64,000 nt of DNA, from the NCBI GenBank assembly GCA_963971405.1, contig OZ020485.1, positions 3,038,001 through 3,102,000 on the forward strand, given 5' to 3'. Both the position numbers and the translations under genes were made by a program. Positions 45,216 to 58,200 of the stretch are shown here, piece after piece (position 1 is the first letter of the stretch; each line of letters starts with the position of its first letter). The stretch is from Psococerastis gibbosa. Its lineage: Eukaryota; Arthropoda; Insecta; Psocodea; Psocidae. The notes under the pieces are model-generated. The model was not told where the DNA came from. It worked only from the letters and a program-made list of their open reading frames with translations, and ran no database searches.

Positions 45216-45448
45216 TAATATGTAGTATCTTGGGTACTCCTTAAACGTCACTATACGGTTAAAAGAAAGAACCGGTACGATTGAACCCGTAGGCTACATG
45301 GTTTCCTATTTATCTATTAGGATAGGCATTGCAATACTTCCATGCTAAATAATTTTTCTATGGTTCAATCTCGTTTGCCTCGAGTTTCCCAATCCCAAAG
45401 CACAGAATTGATACATTGCATAGTTCTCTTTTAAGTTCCGTCACTTAC

Positions 45449-45744
45449 CTTTGAGTAATCATCCTCTGTCAGTTGGAAGTCTCTCAAATCGTTGCGAGGG
45501 TTGTCCGTGCAGGTACTAGGTGTGTCAGCACTGGTATAGCGAGATAGCGAGAAGTCACTGGCTCCTAGTGGTAGTCGCGCCATAACATATCCATTGCCAA
45601 CGTCAGACCACGCCGACTGCATTAAATAGTTGGCCACATCTGCAGTTAGGTGCTGGATATTGTATACCTTTGAGTCTGTAACAGCGGCCCCAAAGCCTTC
45701 GATCTCTTGGTATCTCACATTTAGGTCGAGTGCTATGTAAGTAG
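45449..45744 (-). pseudogene. Locus B exon 2
   Basis: 296 bp, acceptor TTTTCAG and donor AAAG|GTAAGT, as in gene C. Encodes YQEIEGFGAAVTDS, MARLPLGASDFS and ADTPSTC without a stop. The phase fits exon 1 at 46167-46413. Downstream exons 3 and 4 are absent. Confidence 0.85.
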
Positions 45745-46166
45745 CTGAAAACAATTTTGAGATATTATTTATAATGGCAGGCTGTTTTTCTATTCAAACC
45801 CTATTCAACTTAACGTTACGTTTCTTTCCGTAAGAAATTGCAGGCAAGCATAGAGCGATGAGAAGTCTGTTTGTTTTAAAGGGGTCATAGGCAATCGCTA
45901 ATCGGAACAGGAAATAACTGTGATTATTTACCATTTCGTCTCTTCTGATTAGCCAATGAATGGAATCCGATCCAAGTTTGGTCTCTTTTGGATAGGCACC
46001 TTAACATGTTTTGCAGTTTTGAAAGAGACGAATCTTGGCTAATGCATGGGTGGTGGGCGATTTGAAAATAAACTTCTGAACGTTTCGCCAACAGCTTACA
46101 CTACGGATGGTTGTATCAGTAGCAGGAAACCGTTATAAACACAATCTTCATCAAGTCTGTGCATAC

Positions 46167-46413
46167 CTCTTCTATAGCTGCACTTGTCCGTGGGGTACTC
46201 TATCTGTGTGTAGAGTCTGTCGCCATCCTTGCTGGTGGTGATGACTGTGAACTGGTGGGGTAGTGTATGAGGTGGTGGGGGGTAGGTGTCGCAGCACGTA
46301 CTGTTACACACACAGACCACACCCCCTTGGCCGTAGTCCCTCCGCATGCACCCCTGGCTGTAGCAAACGCCCAAAACTGTTGCCAGCACTACGCAGTGTT
46401 TCAGAAAATGCAT
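46167..46413 (-). pseudogene. Locus B exon 1
   Basis: 247 bp and open: MHFLKHCVVLATVLGVCYSQ signal peptide, then GCMRRDYGQGGVVCVC. One of the conserved N-terminal Cys-flanking positions is changed (NSTCCDTY for NSTYCDTY). Donor AGAG|GTATGC; acceptor AAACAG 2 nt before the ATG. Good on its own but joined to a broken locus. Confidence 0.83.
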
Positions 46414-47984
46414 AGCTGTTTAAACAGTACAATATTCTACAGAGTACATTGCAAAAGAGTCCTCAATAAAAGTGAATTAATTATTTTTTTACACTGGGCG
46501 ATATATTTTATTCTAAAAAATGCAGCCGCTATTTCAGTCTTCAATAGTAGCCATATTCATGTAGAGAGCTGAACTAATTGTGAAATGTGATAGGTAAATT
46601 ATCTTTAGGGTTGTTCATGAGCTGGCTGGCCTTCTTATTCTAATAGTGTTATGATTCCGGACATGGAATTGTACTTATAATAATAATATATTAATATATA
46701 ATATTTTATTTAATTAATATAATAATAATAATTACATATACCTCTGTTGTACTCGTATTGTCAACTCCTTGCTTACCTCAGATTTTATTGAACAAACAAA
46801 CAAGGTACTCGACGTCTGCAGTACAAAGTACCAGCAGTGCATTGGTTATCAATTAAATTAGAGAAACATAATGCTGTTGTCATGTGTTGCATTAGTTCCA
46901 AAAAAATGTCACGACCTGCAGGAATTTGATCTATAATATGTATATTGCTGTGTGCCTTAACTTGGCAGATTAGAATAATAGAAATATGGCTACAATAGGC
47001 TTATTGATTCCGCTTTTATGTTTAAAATATTTTGCATGACCCTTCTAAAGGCATTAATGAATTTCGTAACAAATGCCACAAAAATAATATGCCTAGGCTA
47101 GTAATATATAGTTTGGTTATAAAATAGTACCCACGTACTTACATAGGTCGTCCTTGTTGAAATTGTACTCTATCTAAACTGTCTTTGAACCTCTCGTAAA
47201 TCAGCTCTTATAGAAATGTTTTTTGTTGGTTTTCCAACGCCAGCTGTAAGCATTTCTGCTTTTTAGCAGCCCTGTCAGTCTGGTGGTGGAGTGAGTCTGT
47301 TCATTGACTTCAGGACAGACTCTTTCACCTCAGGGAGAAGGGAGGCAATGTGTTGAATTGTTCAATCTGCATTACACGTTATGTTATTACATTCTATGGT
47401 GCCTGGCGCCCTAACTAAACTTTCAAGTCCGGTGTGCAATAGGGGGGGGGGGGCACACCGACCACCGACCCCTTAACAATCAAATAAAATATTTTGCTGC
47501 AGGATTATTAATATTGCATATTGTTATACTGTTCGCCCAAATATTAAATATTATGCACTCAATATTATTAATGCGTAAAATATTCAATGGTTGGCCTATA
47601 TTATTTTTTTTTTTACTTTTTTTCCTTCGTCCGTTACTCCACGGACTAAGGGCATATAGTCAACAGAAACTACAATACAGGGCATACAATGTTTATAGAG
47701 TACAAAAATAACTGACAATCGTAAAATCACAGTCACTGTGAGTTGACTGAGGCATACTGTACCTGTGTTAAACAAACACATCGAAGACATATACATGTTT
47801 GCCAATGGCCCAAAACTCATACAGAAACAATATAAATAATGCTCAAAATCCATGGGGTCGTTGGCATTGAACAGGGGACCAATGGTCTATAAGTCCTTCA
47901 GAATATTAAAAGAAAACACAGTATGCCTCAGTCAACTTACAGTGATTTTCCTGCTGTGACGTATGACTAAACTCAGCGTATTTT
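46414..47984. other. 5' flank of locus B
   Basis: Contains the shared upstream module near 46906. At about 47145 the minus strand has a good donor (CCTAT|GTAAGT) that could end a 5'UTR exon spliced to exon 1. A G-run flanked by GGTGTGC/GCACACC lies near 47430-47460. No coding region recognised. Confidence 0.4.
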
Positions 47985-48575
47985 TGCTTTCCAATTTATA
48001 CGTAGCATAAGGAAAGCTTTGTGATGGTCGAAATTTTCGATTCCGAGATTTCAACGGATTTACACGTTTTGAGGTCCCAGGAACCCAAAAAAGTGTTTTT
48101 TTTACGAAATCTCTGTCTGTCTGCCTGCCTGTATGTCTGTTTGTCTGTCTGTCTGTCGTCTGTTCATCGATTTCCGGGCAAACTGCTCGGACGATTTTGA
48201 TTCAGTTTTGCATGTAGGTTCACAAAACTCATACCTCGAGACCATTGTTTTTATTTTGGGCTAACTCAATTTGGGGGGGTTTTTATTCTCAAAAAACTCC
48301 AAAAAAATGTGTAAAAAAATTATTTCTCAAAAACGGCTCCAACGATTTCTTACTGTTACAATGTATTGGTCTGTTCGTTCCAGAATACGCAATTAAGTTT
48401 TAAGGGGTTTTTAATATATTGAGGTGGACCCCCCCCCCCTCTCGAGGGATCTGAAATTTAACCAAAGGGAAATTATTTCCTATGAAATTACACATGTCCA
48501 TATCTACTAATTGATAAATTGGAAAGCATGTTCGAGTAAACTCGGACCGGTTCTTACTATGGTGATCAATTATAT
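47985..48575 (+). repeat. Dispersed repeat R1, copy
   Basis: Starts TTGCTTTCCAATTTATACGTAG and ends GTTCGAGTAAACTCGGACCGG. Contains a GTCT-rich microsatellite (about 48110-48160), 'CGATTTCCGGGCAAACTGCT' and a G/C-run. Shorter than the copy at 60934-61810. The internal pair TTTCCAATTTAT and ATAAATTGGAAA is inverted. Confidence 0.75.
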
Positions 48576-49071
48576 TGACAATTGAGCCATTGCTTCGCTG
48601 CAAATGAAAAACAGTTTATAAACCATTGTATATCGATATTTCACTTTCCCGATTATTTCCAGATAAGATATGCTGCGCAGTAGTATGCAAACGAACGGCG
48701 GTACATTTACCACCGTTACTTTTTGTTTTTCTATTCTTACATTAGTTATGGAAAGTTCAGTGATGTTCTAAATTTCAATGGAATTACACGATATGAGATC
48801 CCACGACAACAAATAATTGGTTTTAACGAACTGGCTGCCTGTGGCTATGTCTGTGCATAGATCGGTGGATTTTCTCGCCTATGAATTAGTTTCGATTATG
48901 TCCGATTGAATAAAGCTGGATTATCGTAGTTGCGGCATGCTACGAACTACAGGATGTTTGCTGTGTCGTAATGTCTAACAAACCGCAGTCCATTGAAGCC
49001 ACTGTTAGTTTTTTATCATCATCTTTTACTTTTCTTCTTCTTCATCTTCTTATGAAAACCTCAATTAATTT
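48576..49071. other. 3' flank of gene C
   Basis: No gene recognised between the R1 repeat and the stop codon of gene C. Confidence 0.4.
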
Positions 49072-49204
49072 TCAATCGTAGCTATTGTAGTAATTGTAGT
49101 TAGTATTCATAATAACTGTGGCTATTGAATAAGGTTTCATTGTTATCGCTGCTGTATGCTTATGATCACCTTCATCGATGCAGATACTTTGTCGTACAGG
49201 GCAC
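49072..49204 (-). CDS. Gene C exon 7 (C-terminus and stop)
   Basis: 133 bp, acceptor ATTACAG. Encodes CPVRQSICIDEGDHK and AITMKPYSIATVIMN, then an Asn/Tyr-rich tail ending in TGA (49074-49072). Ends six codons later than in gene A. Confidence 0.85.
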
Positions 49205-52200
49205 CTGTAATAACAGATACTCGTGTTATTGGTATAGACATTTTTCAGAGTCGAAAAACGTTTGCAATCATTTACGAAATCGTTGCTCCTGCTGGCGTAG
49301 CACCAACACAGAGAGAGAGAGAGAGAGAGAGAGGAAGCGATAGATAGAGAGAGAGAGGAAGGAATCGATAGATAGAGAGAGAGAGAGAGGAAGAGATAGA
49401 GAGAGGGGGAAGAGGGAGAGAGAGTTGTTTTTCATATTGCTAGGCAAAAAATAAAAAAGAGAAAAAATTAATAATATCTGTCTGCGTTTAGTAACTTAGT
49501 CAGATTTATTCCATATTGAAATTGATTTAGTCCTTTATCACTAATCGGATTTTATTTTCGTAAGTAAATTTACATTAGTTGTGGTTAATTTAGGAGCTAC
49601 TGAATGGGGACGTGGGTACGGACAATCATGAGTCCGCCAGGTACCAGACTGCAGAACATTTTACACCCGAACCATCTATGAATGAAGTAAGAGACGCCAT
49701 GAATAGACTGAAAAACAATAAAGCGTCTGGAGTCGATAACATCCCGGCAGAATTATTGAAAAACGGTGGAGAAACCCTAACCACGAGAATGCATTGCTTA
49801 CTCCTTAACATTTGGCACAAGGAAAAGATCCCAGACGAATGGAAAGAGTCCATAATCACTCCTGTCTTTAAAAAGGGGGACAAGTCCCAATGTTGTAACT
49901 ATAGAGGGATATCACTCCTGGCGACAGGATACAAAGTACTATCCAACGTGCTGTTGTATCGCCTCACACCGTATGCTGAAGAAATCTTAGGAGATTATCA
50001 AACAGGTTTTCGACGAAACCGATCAACTACGGACCAACTTTTCACTATCAGACAGATTCTCGAAAAATCCTGGGAATACGGTGGTGAGGTACACAACCTA
50101 TTCGTCGATTTTTGCAAGGCCTACGACTCCATACAACGTCAGAAGATGTGGGAAATCCTAGAGGAATTTGGCATCACAAAAAAACTACGCACAATGGCGA
50201 AAATCTGTGTCGACGGATCACGAGCTAGGATCAAGGTGGATGGCAAGCTCTCAGACCCCTTCGAAGTACTCACGGGAGTAAAACAAGGAGATGGCCTATC
50301 ACCATTATTATTCAACCTGGTCCTAGAAAAGGCGGTAAGACGCGCTATACAAACACCGGGCGGGATCGACATGGGAGTAAAGATTATATTTCTCGGGTAT
50401 GCTGACGACCTGAACGTCATGGCAGAGGCAAAAGAAGAAGCCGAGACCACAGTGAAAGCCCTTGAAGAAGAAGCTCTGAAGCTAGGTCTAAAAATAAACG
50501 TTGAAAAAACCAAGTACCTATTAGTGGGAAGAGACCAAGATACCTGCACAGGTCGCTTTGAAAGAGTGCAAGATTTCAAATACCTTGGGTCCATCATCAC
50601 GTCCGACAACAAGATCAGTCAAGACGTTCTTAACAGAATTAAATCAGCCAATGTAGCTTTCTTCCAAACAAGAGCACTATTCTCGACTCGGATTCTATCA
50701 TGGACAACAAAGATCAGGCTTTACAAGACGCTAATCCTACCTGTCCTTATATATGGTGGTGAAGCATGGGCCCTGACAAAGAAAGAATCAAGAGCGTTGG
50801 CTGTTTTCGAGAACAAGATGTTACGGAGAATATTCGGAAGAGTTTTTGAAAACAACAGTTGGAGAATCCGAACGAACGAAGAAATCCACCAACTCTTCGG
50901 CTCGCCAGACGTCACACAAACATAGGCGTAAATTGGGGGGGGGGGGGGGAAAGAGGGGGCAACTGCCCCCCCAATAATTCAAGTTAAAAAACCGACCTAA
51001 ACTAAAAATATTGATTGTAGCAAAACTTTAAAAAAAAGTAACATAGCCTAAAAATAAAATAAAAAAATCGTTCATTGGAGCATTTTCAAATTTAAACTTG
51101 GGCGGGAAATCTCCCGGAAGCGTCATTCGTCGTGGCAGCAGATGAGCGGCCATCATAAATAATGTTATTATAAGTTCAGCATCTTGTGAGCGGTCATTCT
51201 CCTGTCTAAGGCGGCTTAAAACCTACACCAGGAATACTACTGGCCAAGATCGGCTGTCCTCACTTGCTCTTATGGCGATCGAGCGAGAAATCAATATTGA
51301 TATCGAAAAAGTAATTGACGATTTCAGTTTAGGAGAAAACCGTAGGATGCACTTTAAGTAAAATGTACCTCAATAAATTATGGTGTTTTAAATATAAACA
51401 TTTTTCTTATTTTCTTATTTTTTTCTTTAATAAAAAAAGCCTTTCTTCATTTCTTCTTGATTACTACCTTACCTACATTTATATTTGAGGGACCCTACCC
51501 CCTCGGCAACTTTGCCCCCCCAATGAAAATGGTGAATTTACGCCTATGCACACAAATACTACGAAGCAGAAGGCTCCAGTGGATGGGACACGTCGTCCGT
51601 ATGCCAGCGGATAGAACAGCACAAGCAGTATGGATGGCATGTCCCAACAGAAGAAGACCTTTGGGGCGTCCGAGACGACGCTATGGCGACCAGCTAAACG
51701 AAGATATGCAGGAAGTTGGCCTTCGGGCCGATAATTGGTGTGATCTGGCGAAGGACAGGATCCGGTGGCGTGGTGTTGTGAATGCGGCCAAAAGTCCCCC
51801 AGGGCTGACAGCGCCAACTTAAGTCAGTAAGTCAAGTAATTTAGGATAATTAACACGGATTTCATGATATGTTATGCTTTTGCATTGGTGCAATTCAATG
51901 AAATTAAAACGACCATGTTTACAGTCAGGGCCTGATTTACCCACTGGCCTAACTGGGCTACAGATTCTGAGTAGCCCAGGGGCGGCAAATTCGTAAATCA
52001 GGCGCTGTTTACAGTACGTATCTCTATACACCTTTATACAAAAGCAAAACGATCCCGATTGCCTCTTGACATGGATGTAAGCAGGCCATCTCAATCTCAT
52101 TCGCACGCTCAATGGTTACTGACTGCCCGTTGGTGATCTATTTTAGCGTAAAACAGAGTATTCATGTTCTGCTTCTTAATACCGGTACTGAGATTTCTAA

Positions 52201-55200
52201 ATGTTTAGTTAATAGTCATATTGCAGTATTATTTATTAATTCGCATTTATTAAGCCGCAATGATATGAACATGGACTAATTATAAATTAGTAAAAATTAT
52301 ACAAGCTTCCAGAAATCATTTCTCGACCGATTTACGAATATTCTCTAAAATCATACACATATATATATATATATATATCTTGTTTTTCTAGAGTGTAATA
52401 TGTCAGTGGCGAAAATGCAAATCTACTACGAAAAGCTGTATTTTTTAAATAATGAATTTCTGAATTATAAAGAATCCATGATTGGGAAAACATTATAATA
52501 TACTCTAAATTAATCGACCTGTTCATTGTTCGTCTACAAATTACTATAGTTGGTGGAAATGTCAACCTTAACCGTAATACAGCTGAATCGCTTACTTGTT
52601 ATGAAGAACCAGTAGAATCCGGGCTGATGCGCCGTGGTCGAATTGAAAGTGAACTTCCAAACGTTTCGTCAAGATCTGCGGTCGACATCTTCAGTGGCGC
52701 TGCGTAGACTTCGAGCGCAGATGTTGACGAAACGTTTGGAAGTTCACTTTCAATTCGACCACGGCCCATCAGCCCGGATTCTACTGGTTCTTCATTTGAC
52801 TCCGGCCGTGAGAGCCTTTGCAGTTACATCGCTTACTTGTTATTTATAACTGTGACAGTTTCATCCCCCTTCGGCGTTACGAAGGCAATATGACTGATTG
52901 CGCAACTTTCCGATGTAGAGGTCGAGATAGTGGACTTTATCCTGTAGGAACCAGGCCGGACGTATCTGGAGAAGTGTGCAATGCCGTAGAATGCTGGCTG
53001 TTTGTAGAATTCGTTGGCAGTTTTGTTAACAATGATGGGCGCGTCTAAAACGTTATTGATCCAATTGGGACCTCCTTGCAAGTCAAGTGCTAAATTCCAG
53101 TCAAACCACGCGCCAACCCACTGCTGTAGATTCTGAAAAAAGAAATTATATCTTACGTAGTTTCCTATGAAAGTGCAATGTGATATGTATTGGAGGGTGT
53201 CGGCCTAATCTCCAAAATTTAGAATTAAAAAAAATATCTTAAGAAAAATGTATATATTGATTTTAGGTATATACTGGAAACAACAATGTAAAATACACAG
53301 AGTTTTCAGTTCTCTCCGGATTGAGGGATATAACAGGTATATGAGAAACAGAAACAGTTGCCTAATTCCACATCATGTCCCTCACATGAAACATTTTTCA
53401 AGAAGATGCTGACTTAAGTTTCTTCTGAACTCAGCTATGCCTTCCTGGGCAGCTCTTGAAAGTGTCTGGCACCCGCGAACACTGGTTTTGATTCATGTCT
53501 GCTGGTTATGTGTTCAGGGATCACAAAATACCACAAGCTAAATTCCTTGTTATCAATTTTAACTCTAAATCGACTTTAGGCTGGAGATGCAACCTCCTTA
53601 GGACGTTATATCCGAACTAGAGTATTAAAAAAAAATGAATGCGGAGGGTCTCAGACCTTTTTTTCCTAGCCAATTGTGCAATTTACGGTTATTTAAGTTA
53701 TGAAATAATTGACTCACTGAAATAATAATTTCTACATAGTAGTCGAACAATATCCAGTCACCTAACACTACAGGTTGCTTGGTGTTCTTTCTGCAAATCC
53801 CCGGTATGCATGACGTTTCTGTAGACCAGATTTTCTTGTTTGGGAATGGAATTTTCTCCAGCGGATTTAAGGTCACTAGGTCGTCGAAGTAAGTGTGAAG
53901 GGCTATGCCACAAATTGTGTCGATAAATTGGGGGAATCTAGTGCTGATCTGCAACATAATTATTATTATTATTAAAGTGTTTCAGGTTGCAATTTTTTTA
54001 GTCACCCCTTTCTTTCAATTCGGAATTAATTTCAGGGTGAGACAACCCACAAAGTTAGCTTCCTTCAGGTCGTGCATCTCAGCACATGTCATGATATTAA
54101 GTCGAACCATACGTCCTAGTTAAAATATCACGGGAACTTCGCTGAAACATACTGTGCAAGTTGTAACGTGAGCAACAGTTATCTTACAAATTATTTTTTT
54201 CTGTAGAATATGTTGATTGTGCGATTAGCATTTTGACTGTTTGAGTAAGAGTAAGAGAACCCATAACCAGGCTAACTGCGCCTATTTTGGCACCCACATT
54301 ATCATTGACTTTAATAACTGCATGGCCCTTGATCCATACGAAATTTTAGTGTGTTTTAACGAGGATACCGTATTAATTGTAATATATATATATCTAGTAT
54401 ATATTTTTAAATCATATCGTAACGCCCTTTGGGGCTTACGTTACGCATTGTATGTTTATGTGTAGTGCAATGCTATGGTTTAGAATGGGGTTGGTGTGGT
54501 GTGCACTATTGTCGTTCGGTAAACTGCCATAAGCGCAGTAGACAACGAGTTGCCCAGGTACCGTCTACAACAGTTTGCCTTTGTCTATTGTACGATTTAT
54601 TATAATGGATTAAGGGTTTTCACAGATTTTTAAAGATAGTTGACTGGAATAGAAGCGGGAGCGTGTGTTGGCGGAAAGAAGTTGTATCTGTAAGAATATT
54701 GCTCATAGAGGAGTTATTAGGGAAGGTACGGTAGCAAGCATACGTAGGACAGACAAGGAGCAGGTGTTGTACATCCAGTGGTACCTGACATGTTGGACGA
54801 ATGGGAGGCGTCATCAAGTATAATAATAATAATTCGTGTATTTCTGAACAATATTAACATAACAATATAATAATGTAGGTCCCCTTAACCTAGTGGTGTG
54901 CGGGGTACCTACCAACTCTATCTGTAGTGGTAGCCCATGGGCCAGCCTCGTGTGTCCAATAAGCAGTCGTGTTATTAATCCTTCATTACTTCCTCCGACA
55001 CGGACACGACTACCTAGCTTCACACCTACATAGGATAGGCGTATTCGACTCGTCCTCATGCCCCCTGTGTTGACACCCCTCAATGGTGGCCGATCATCTC
55101 TTTGGATGCCCGGGGCTTGCAGACGCTCGAGACTCGTCGGTGAACACAGGAGAATATCTCCTCGCTGATCTATACTGGCTTGCGCGACGTACCAAATGGC

Positions 55201-58200
55201 AGAGATGCCAAGAGTGGGCATTGGATAATAAAAAATAATAATTACTTCGTCCGTGCGACTAAGGTTTATGTCAACCTACATGAGGTTTGATGGCCCTAAG
55301 TTTATTAAGTAAAAATTCCGGATTCTCCCAATGATTTTGCCATCTTTGTAACATAATTCTGGTAGAGATAAGAAATTTGTATATAAGAAATATAATATTG
55401 AGGGTGGTTAGCTCTGTTTGGATGCCTGCTTGCAAGTAATTGTAGGGTACATAAAGAGTTGGAAAAAATTACAACACCTGTTCCCATAGATGTCGCCTGC
55501 TCTGTTATTGAGGGCTAGTTGCATCGTTGTTACTTCAGCTGAGAAACTGCTGCCTAGGGGTGGAAGCTTTTAGTGGTTGGGTCTGTTGTGGGTGGCGTCA
55601 ATGTACTGTATGCCCATCCCAGATCTTGCCAGGATTTTGAGCCGTCGCGTTGGTGAGGATTTGAACTCTGTTCGACCACTTTGTGGTAATATAGTACTAT
55701 ATATTGCAGAAATAATGAGTTAAAACGTCATGCTGAGAATCTCTCTTTGTCGACCAAAACAATCATACATGCAAAGGGAGCGATTTTAATGTGAAAAGGT
55801 GTTACAAATTTCACTGAAATGTAATGATGCACCAGTCAGTAATATCAGCCTCCACCACCTAGGGTTAACGTACCCCTCGTGGCGAGGCGCAGAGGCCAGA
55901 ACATCCGCTACCAGCGCCGATGGTCCCAAAATGGATCAAGCTTTCAAACAAAGCTTTCAAATAGTAATCTGATAATTGTTCTCTGCCGGCGATATTGATA
56001 GCTAACTGGCCATGTAAAGCAGGCGGAGCCGGGTCTTCTTAGTTGAGTGTAAGAGAGGGCTTTATAGCCCTAACTCCGCTAGGTTGGCTTAGTAATAGAA
56101 CAAAAAAAGGCCTTATTTATTTATTTATTTAACTAGCTTAAAGCGACACGCTGTTTAATATGTGCTTACCATTTCGGTCGCTTCGGGAATATAGCTCCTC
56201 ATATCGTCAAAGGCGTAGATACAGGCATCCGAAGGGTTGATTAATTTTGAGAAATAGTTGGTGGTCCAGTTGCCTAGGTCGTAGAAGTCCCATGGCAAAG
56301 CGTTGTTAGTACTAGCCAGATTTGACACGAAAAATCCCTCGTTGGTCGTAGTCAATGCGTTAATCCTAACGCCGTTTTCCTTGTATTTTTCTAAGTACCT
56401 GGAAATCAAGACAATATTGGCTTATTATGCAAATTGCGGGAATTTTAACAAGATTTACATGGTATTTAGAATCGTAAGAGGTATCATATACATTGTATGC
56501 AATTCTTGAATAAGAGCATAACTCATGGAAAACATCAAAAGCTAAAAGTGAAACAACTACAATTCATTTTGTGACTTCAGTTAAATTCTAGAAAGCCGTT
56601 TGCAAATGCAAGACAAGACTAAAACATTAAAAACACCAAATAATTACGAAAAAGCCTAACACGGAAATTGAATCGAGCATTTTATCAATTCATGGTTGGT
56701 ACTCACATTTGATGATAGACTGCATAAGCGGCATAGCACTCCTTCTTGAGATGCCCTGCCCCAGTCCCTCCAGGACGATTCGTTTCTTTCATCCATTGAG
56801 GAGGTGACCACACTGATCCCAAGACCGTCAACTTTCCCTTTGTTTTAGCATAAGCTTCCTTTAAATGACGTATCTAAAAAAAGGTGGGCTTGTAAATTGA
56901 AATATTTAGTTTTTACTTTCCTATACGTTAGTATAAGGAAAACATAAAAGAAATATTACTTTAAAAATAATTTTTCTGTAGAACCATTTTATCGATGATT
57001 CCTAACTTCAGGTAAGTTTTATGTGCTAAATATAGTCACAAATCCAAGTAGGTAGCTTTTCCAATCAGTTCTGTCTTTGAAGAAAGTAGAATTTTTTTAA
57101 TACATTGTGAATAATCTATGCCCCAATGCATTGCATACCATATTATTATTATTGCGTAGTATTACTATATTTCAATGCTGCAATTTAATTCTTGCGCAAT
57201 TAATTACGCTAGATCTAGTTATTATCTATTTAGGTAACTACACTAAATGATAGATAGGAAAGCATGGACAGGTTGACTGGTACCTTTATTACTCCGCCAA
57301 TCAGATTATACTTTTACTTATAATATGAACCAACCATTTCGTTTCAGTTTACCAAGTTTGAAAATTCCGAGCATAAAATTTTCCTTGGTTCACTTTCACG
57401 TTTTCATGACATCCCTTTCTTACCTTACCTTTGAGAAATCTGCTTTTGCCAGGTGTCCTTTCAGGTGGTTGCGAAGGTTCTCAGTGCGAGTGCGTGGTGA
57501 GCCATGTTTTAGGTTTCAACGGGTTCGACAGTAAATTTAATTTCGGGGGCAACCGAATGGAACCGGCAACCCACATGACATTTATTCTTGGTAAGTCAGC
57601 GCTAGTGTAGCGAGCTAGTGAGAAGTTTTTGGCTCCATATCATATCGATTATTGAAATATTGATGTCACTATTTCCGGCTTTAGCGCCGAATCATATCGA
57701 TTGTTGATGACAGATCACCCTAAGAATATTAGAATATAATAGATCGCGCCTAACCGTATGCTACTCGTAAGTATTGCCGATAGGGGGGAAATCGAAGGGG
57801 AAATGGCACAGTCTCGCTGAGTGCCATGTGATCTGGTTGGTTTCTAGTAGTTCAACCTGCTGCCATAGCGAGATTCGCAGAAGCTATAGAACTCGACTAC
57901 CGCGACTGGGGGACCTACGGGCCCAAATTGTGGTCTGGGTCCCTACTCCAAGTTCATTCTTACATGCAAGGGGAAATGACTATGTAAATGCAATAAATAA
58001 ATAAAGAAAATACCAGAAAAGGAAAAAAATTAACGATTCAACAGGCAGGGTCGACAACCAAAAACCGCGTGACCAGGTCTACGCACTTTACTTTGGATCA
58101 CAATTATGGAAATCTATGACATGCCATGGTTGGGAGGCAGGGTGGCACTGGCATCGTTCTTAATAACATGATTTTGAATGTGTTTGACTTAGCACCGGCT

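Larger units (their letters stand above)
21819..46413 (-). pseudogene. Glucosylceramidase locus B, broken copy
   Basis: Recognisable parts on the minus strand: exon 1 (46413-46167), exon 2 (45744-45449), a second exon 1 (44115-43861, frameshifted), exon 5 (35186-34950, internal stop), exon 6 (33492-33197) and exon 7 (26145-26066 plus 21855-21819). Exons 3 and 4, with the acid/base Glu, are not found. The locus has been expanded by a BEL/Pao element, LINEs and a CACTA-like element. It may be one decayed gene or two overlapping partial copies produced by a 2.3 kb duplication of the exon 1 region. It cannot make a functional enzyme. Confidence 0.85.

Noticed and set aside
49125-49347. Plus-strand frames with Arg/Glu-rich tails
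   Set aside because: The tails are translations of the GA microsatellite and the rest is antisense to exon 7 of gene C.
52603-52794. Hammerhead-ribozyme-like CTGAAGATG ... GACGAAAC
   Set aside because: The invariant CUGAUGA core is not present (reads CTGAAGA) and the required three-stem fold could not be drawn.
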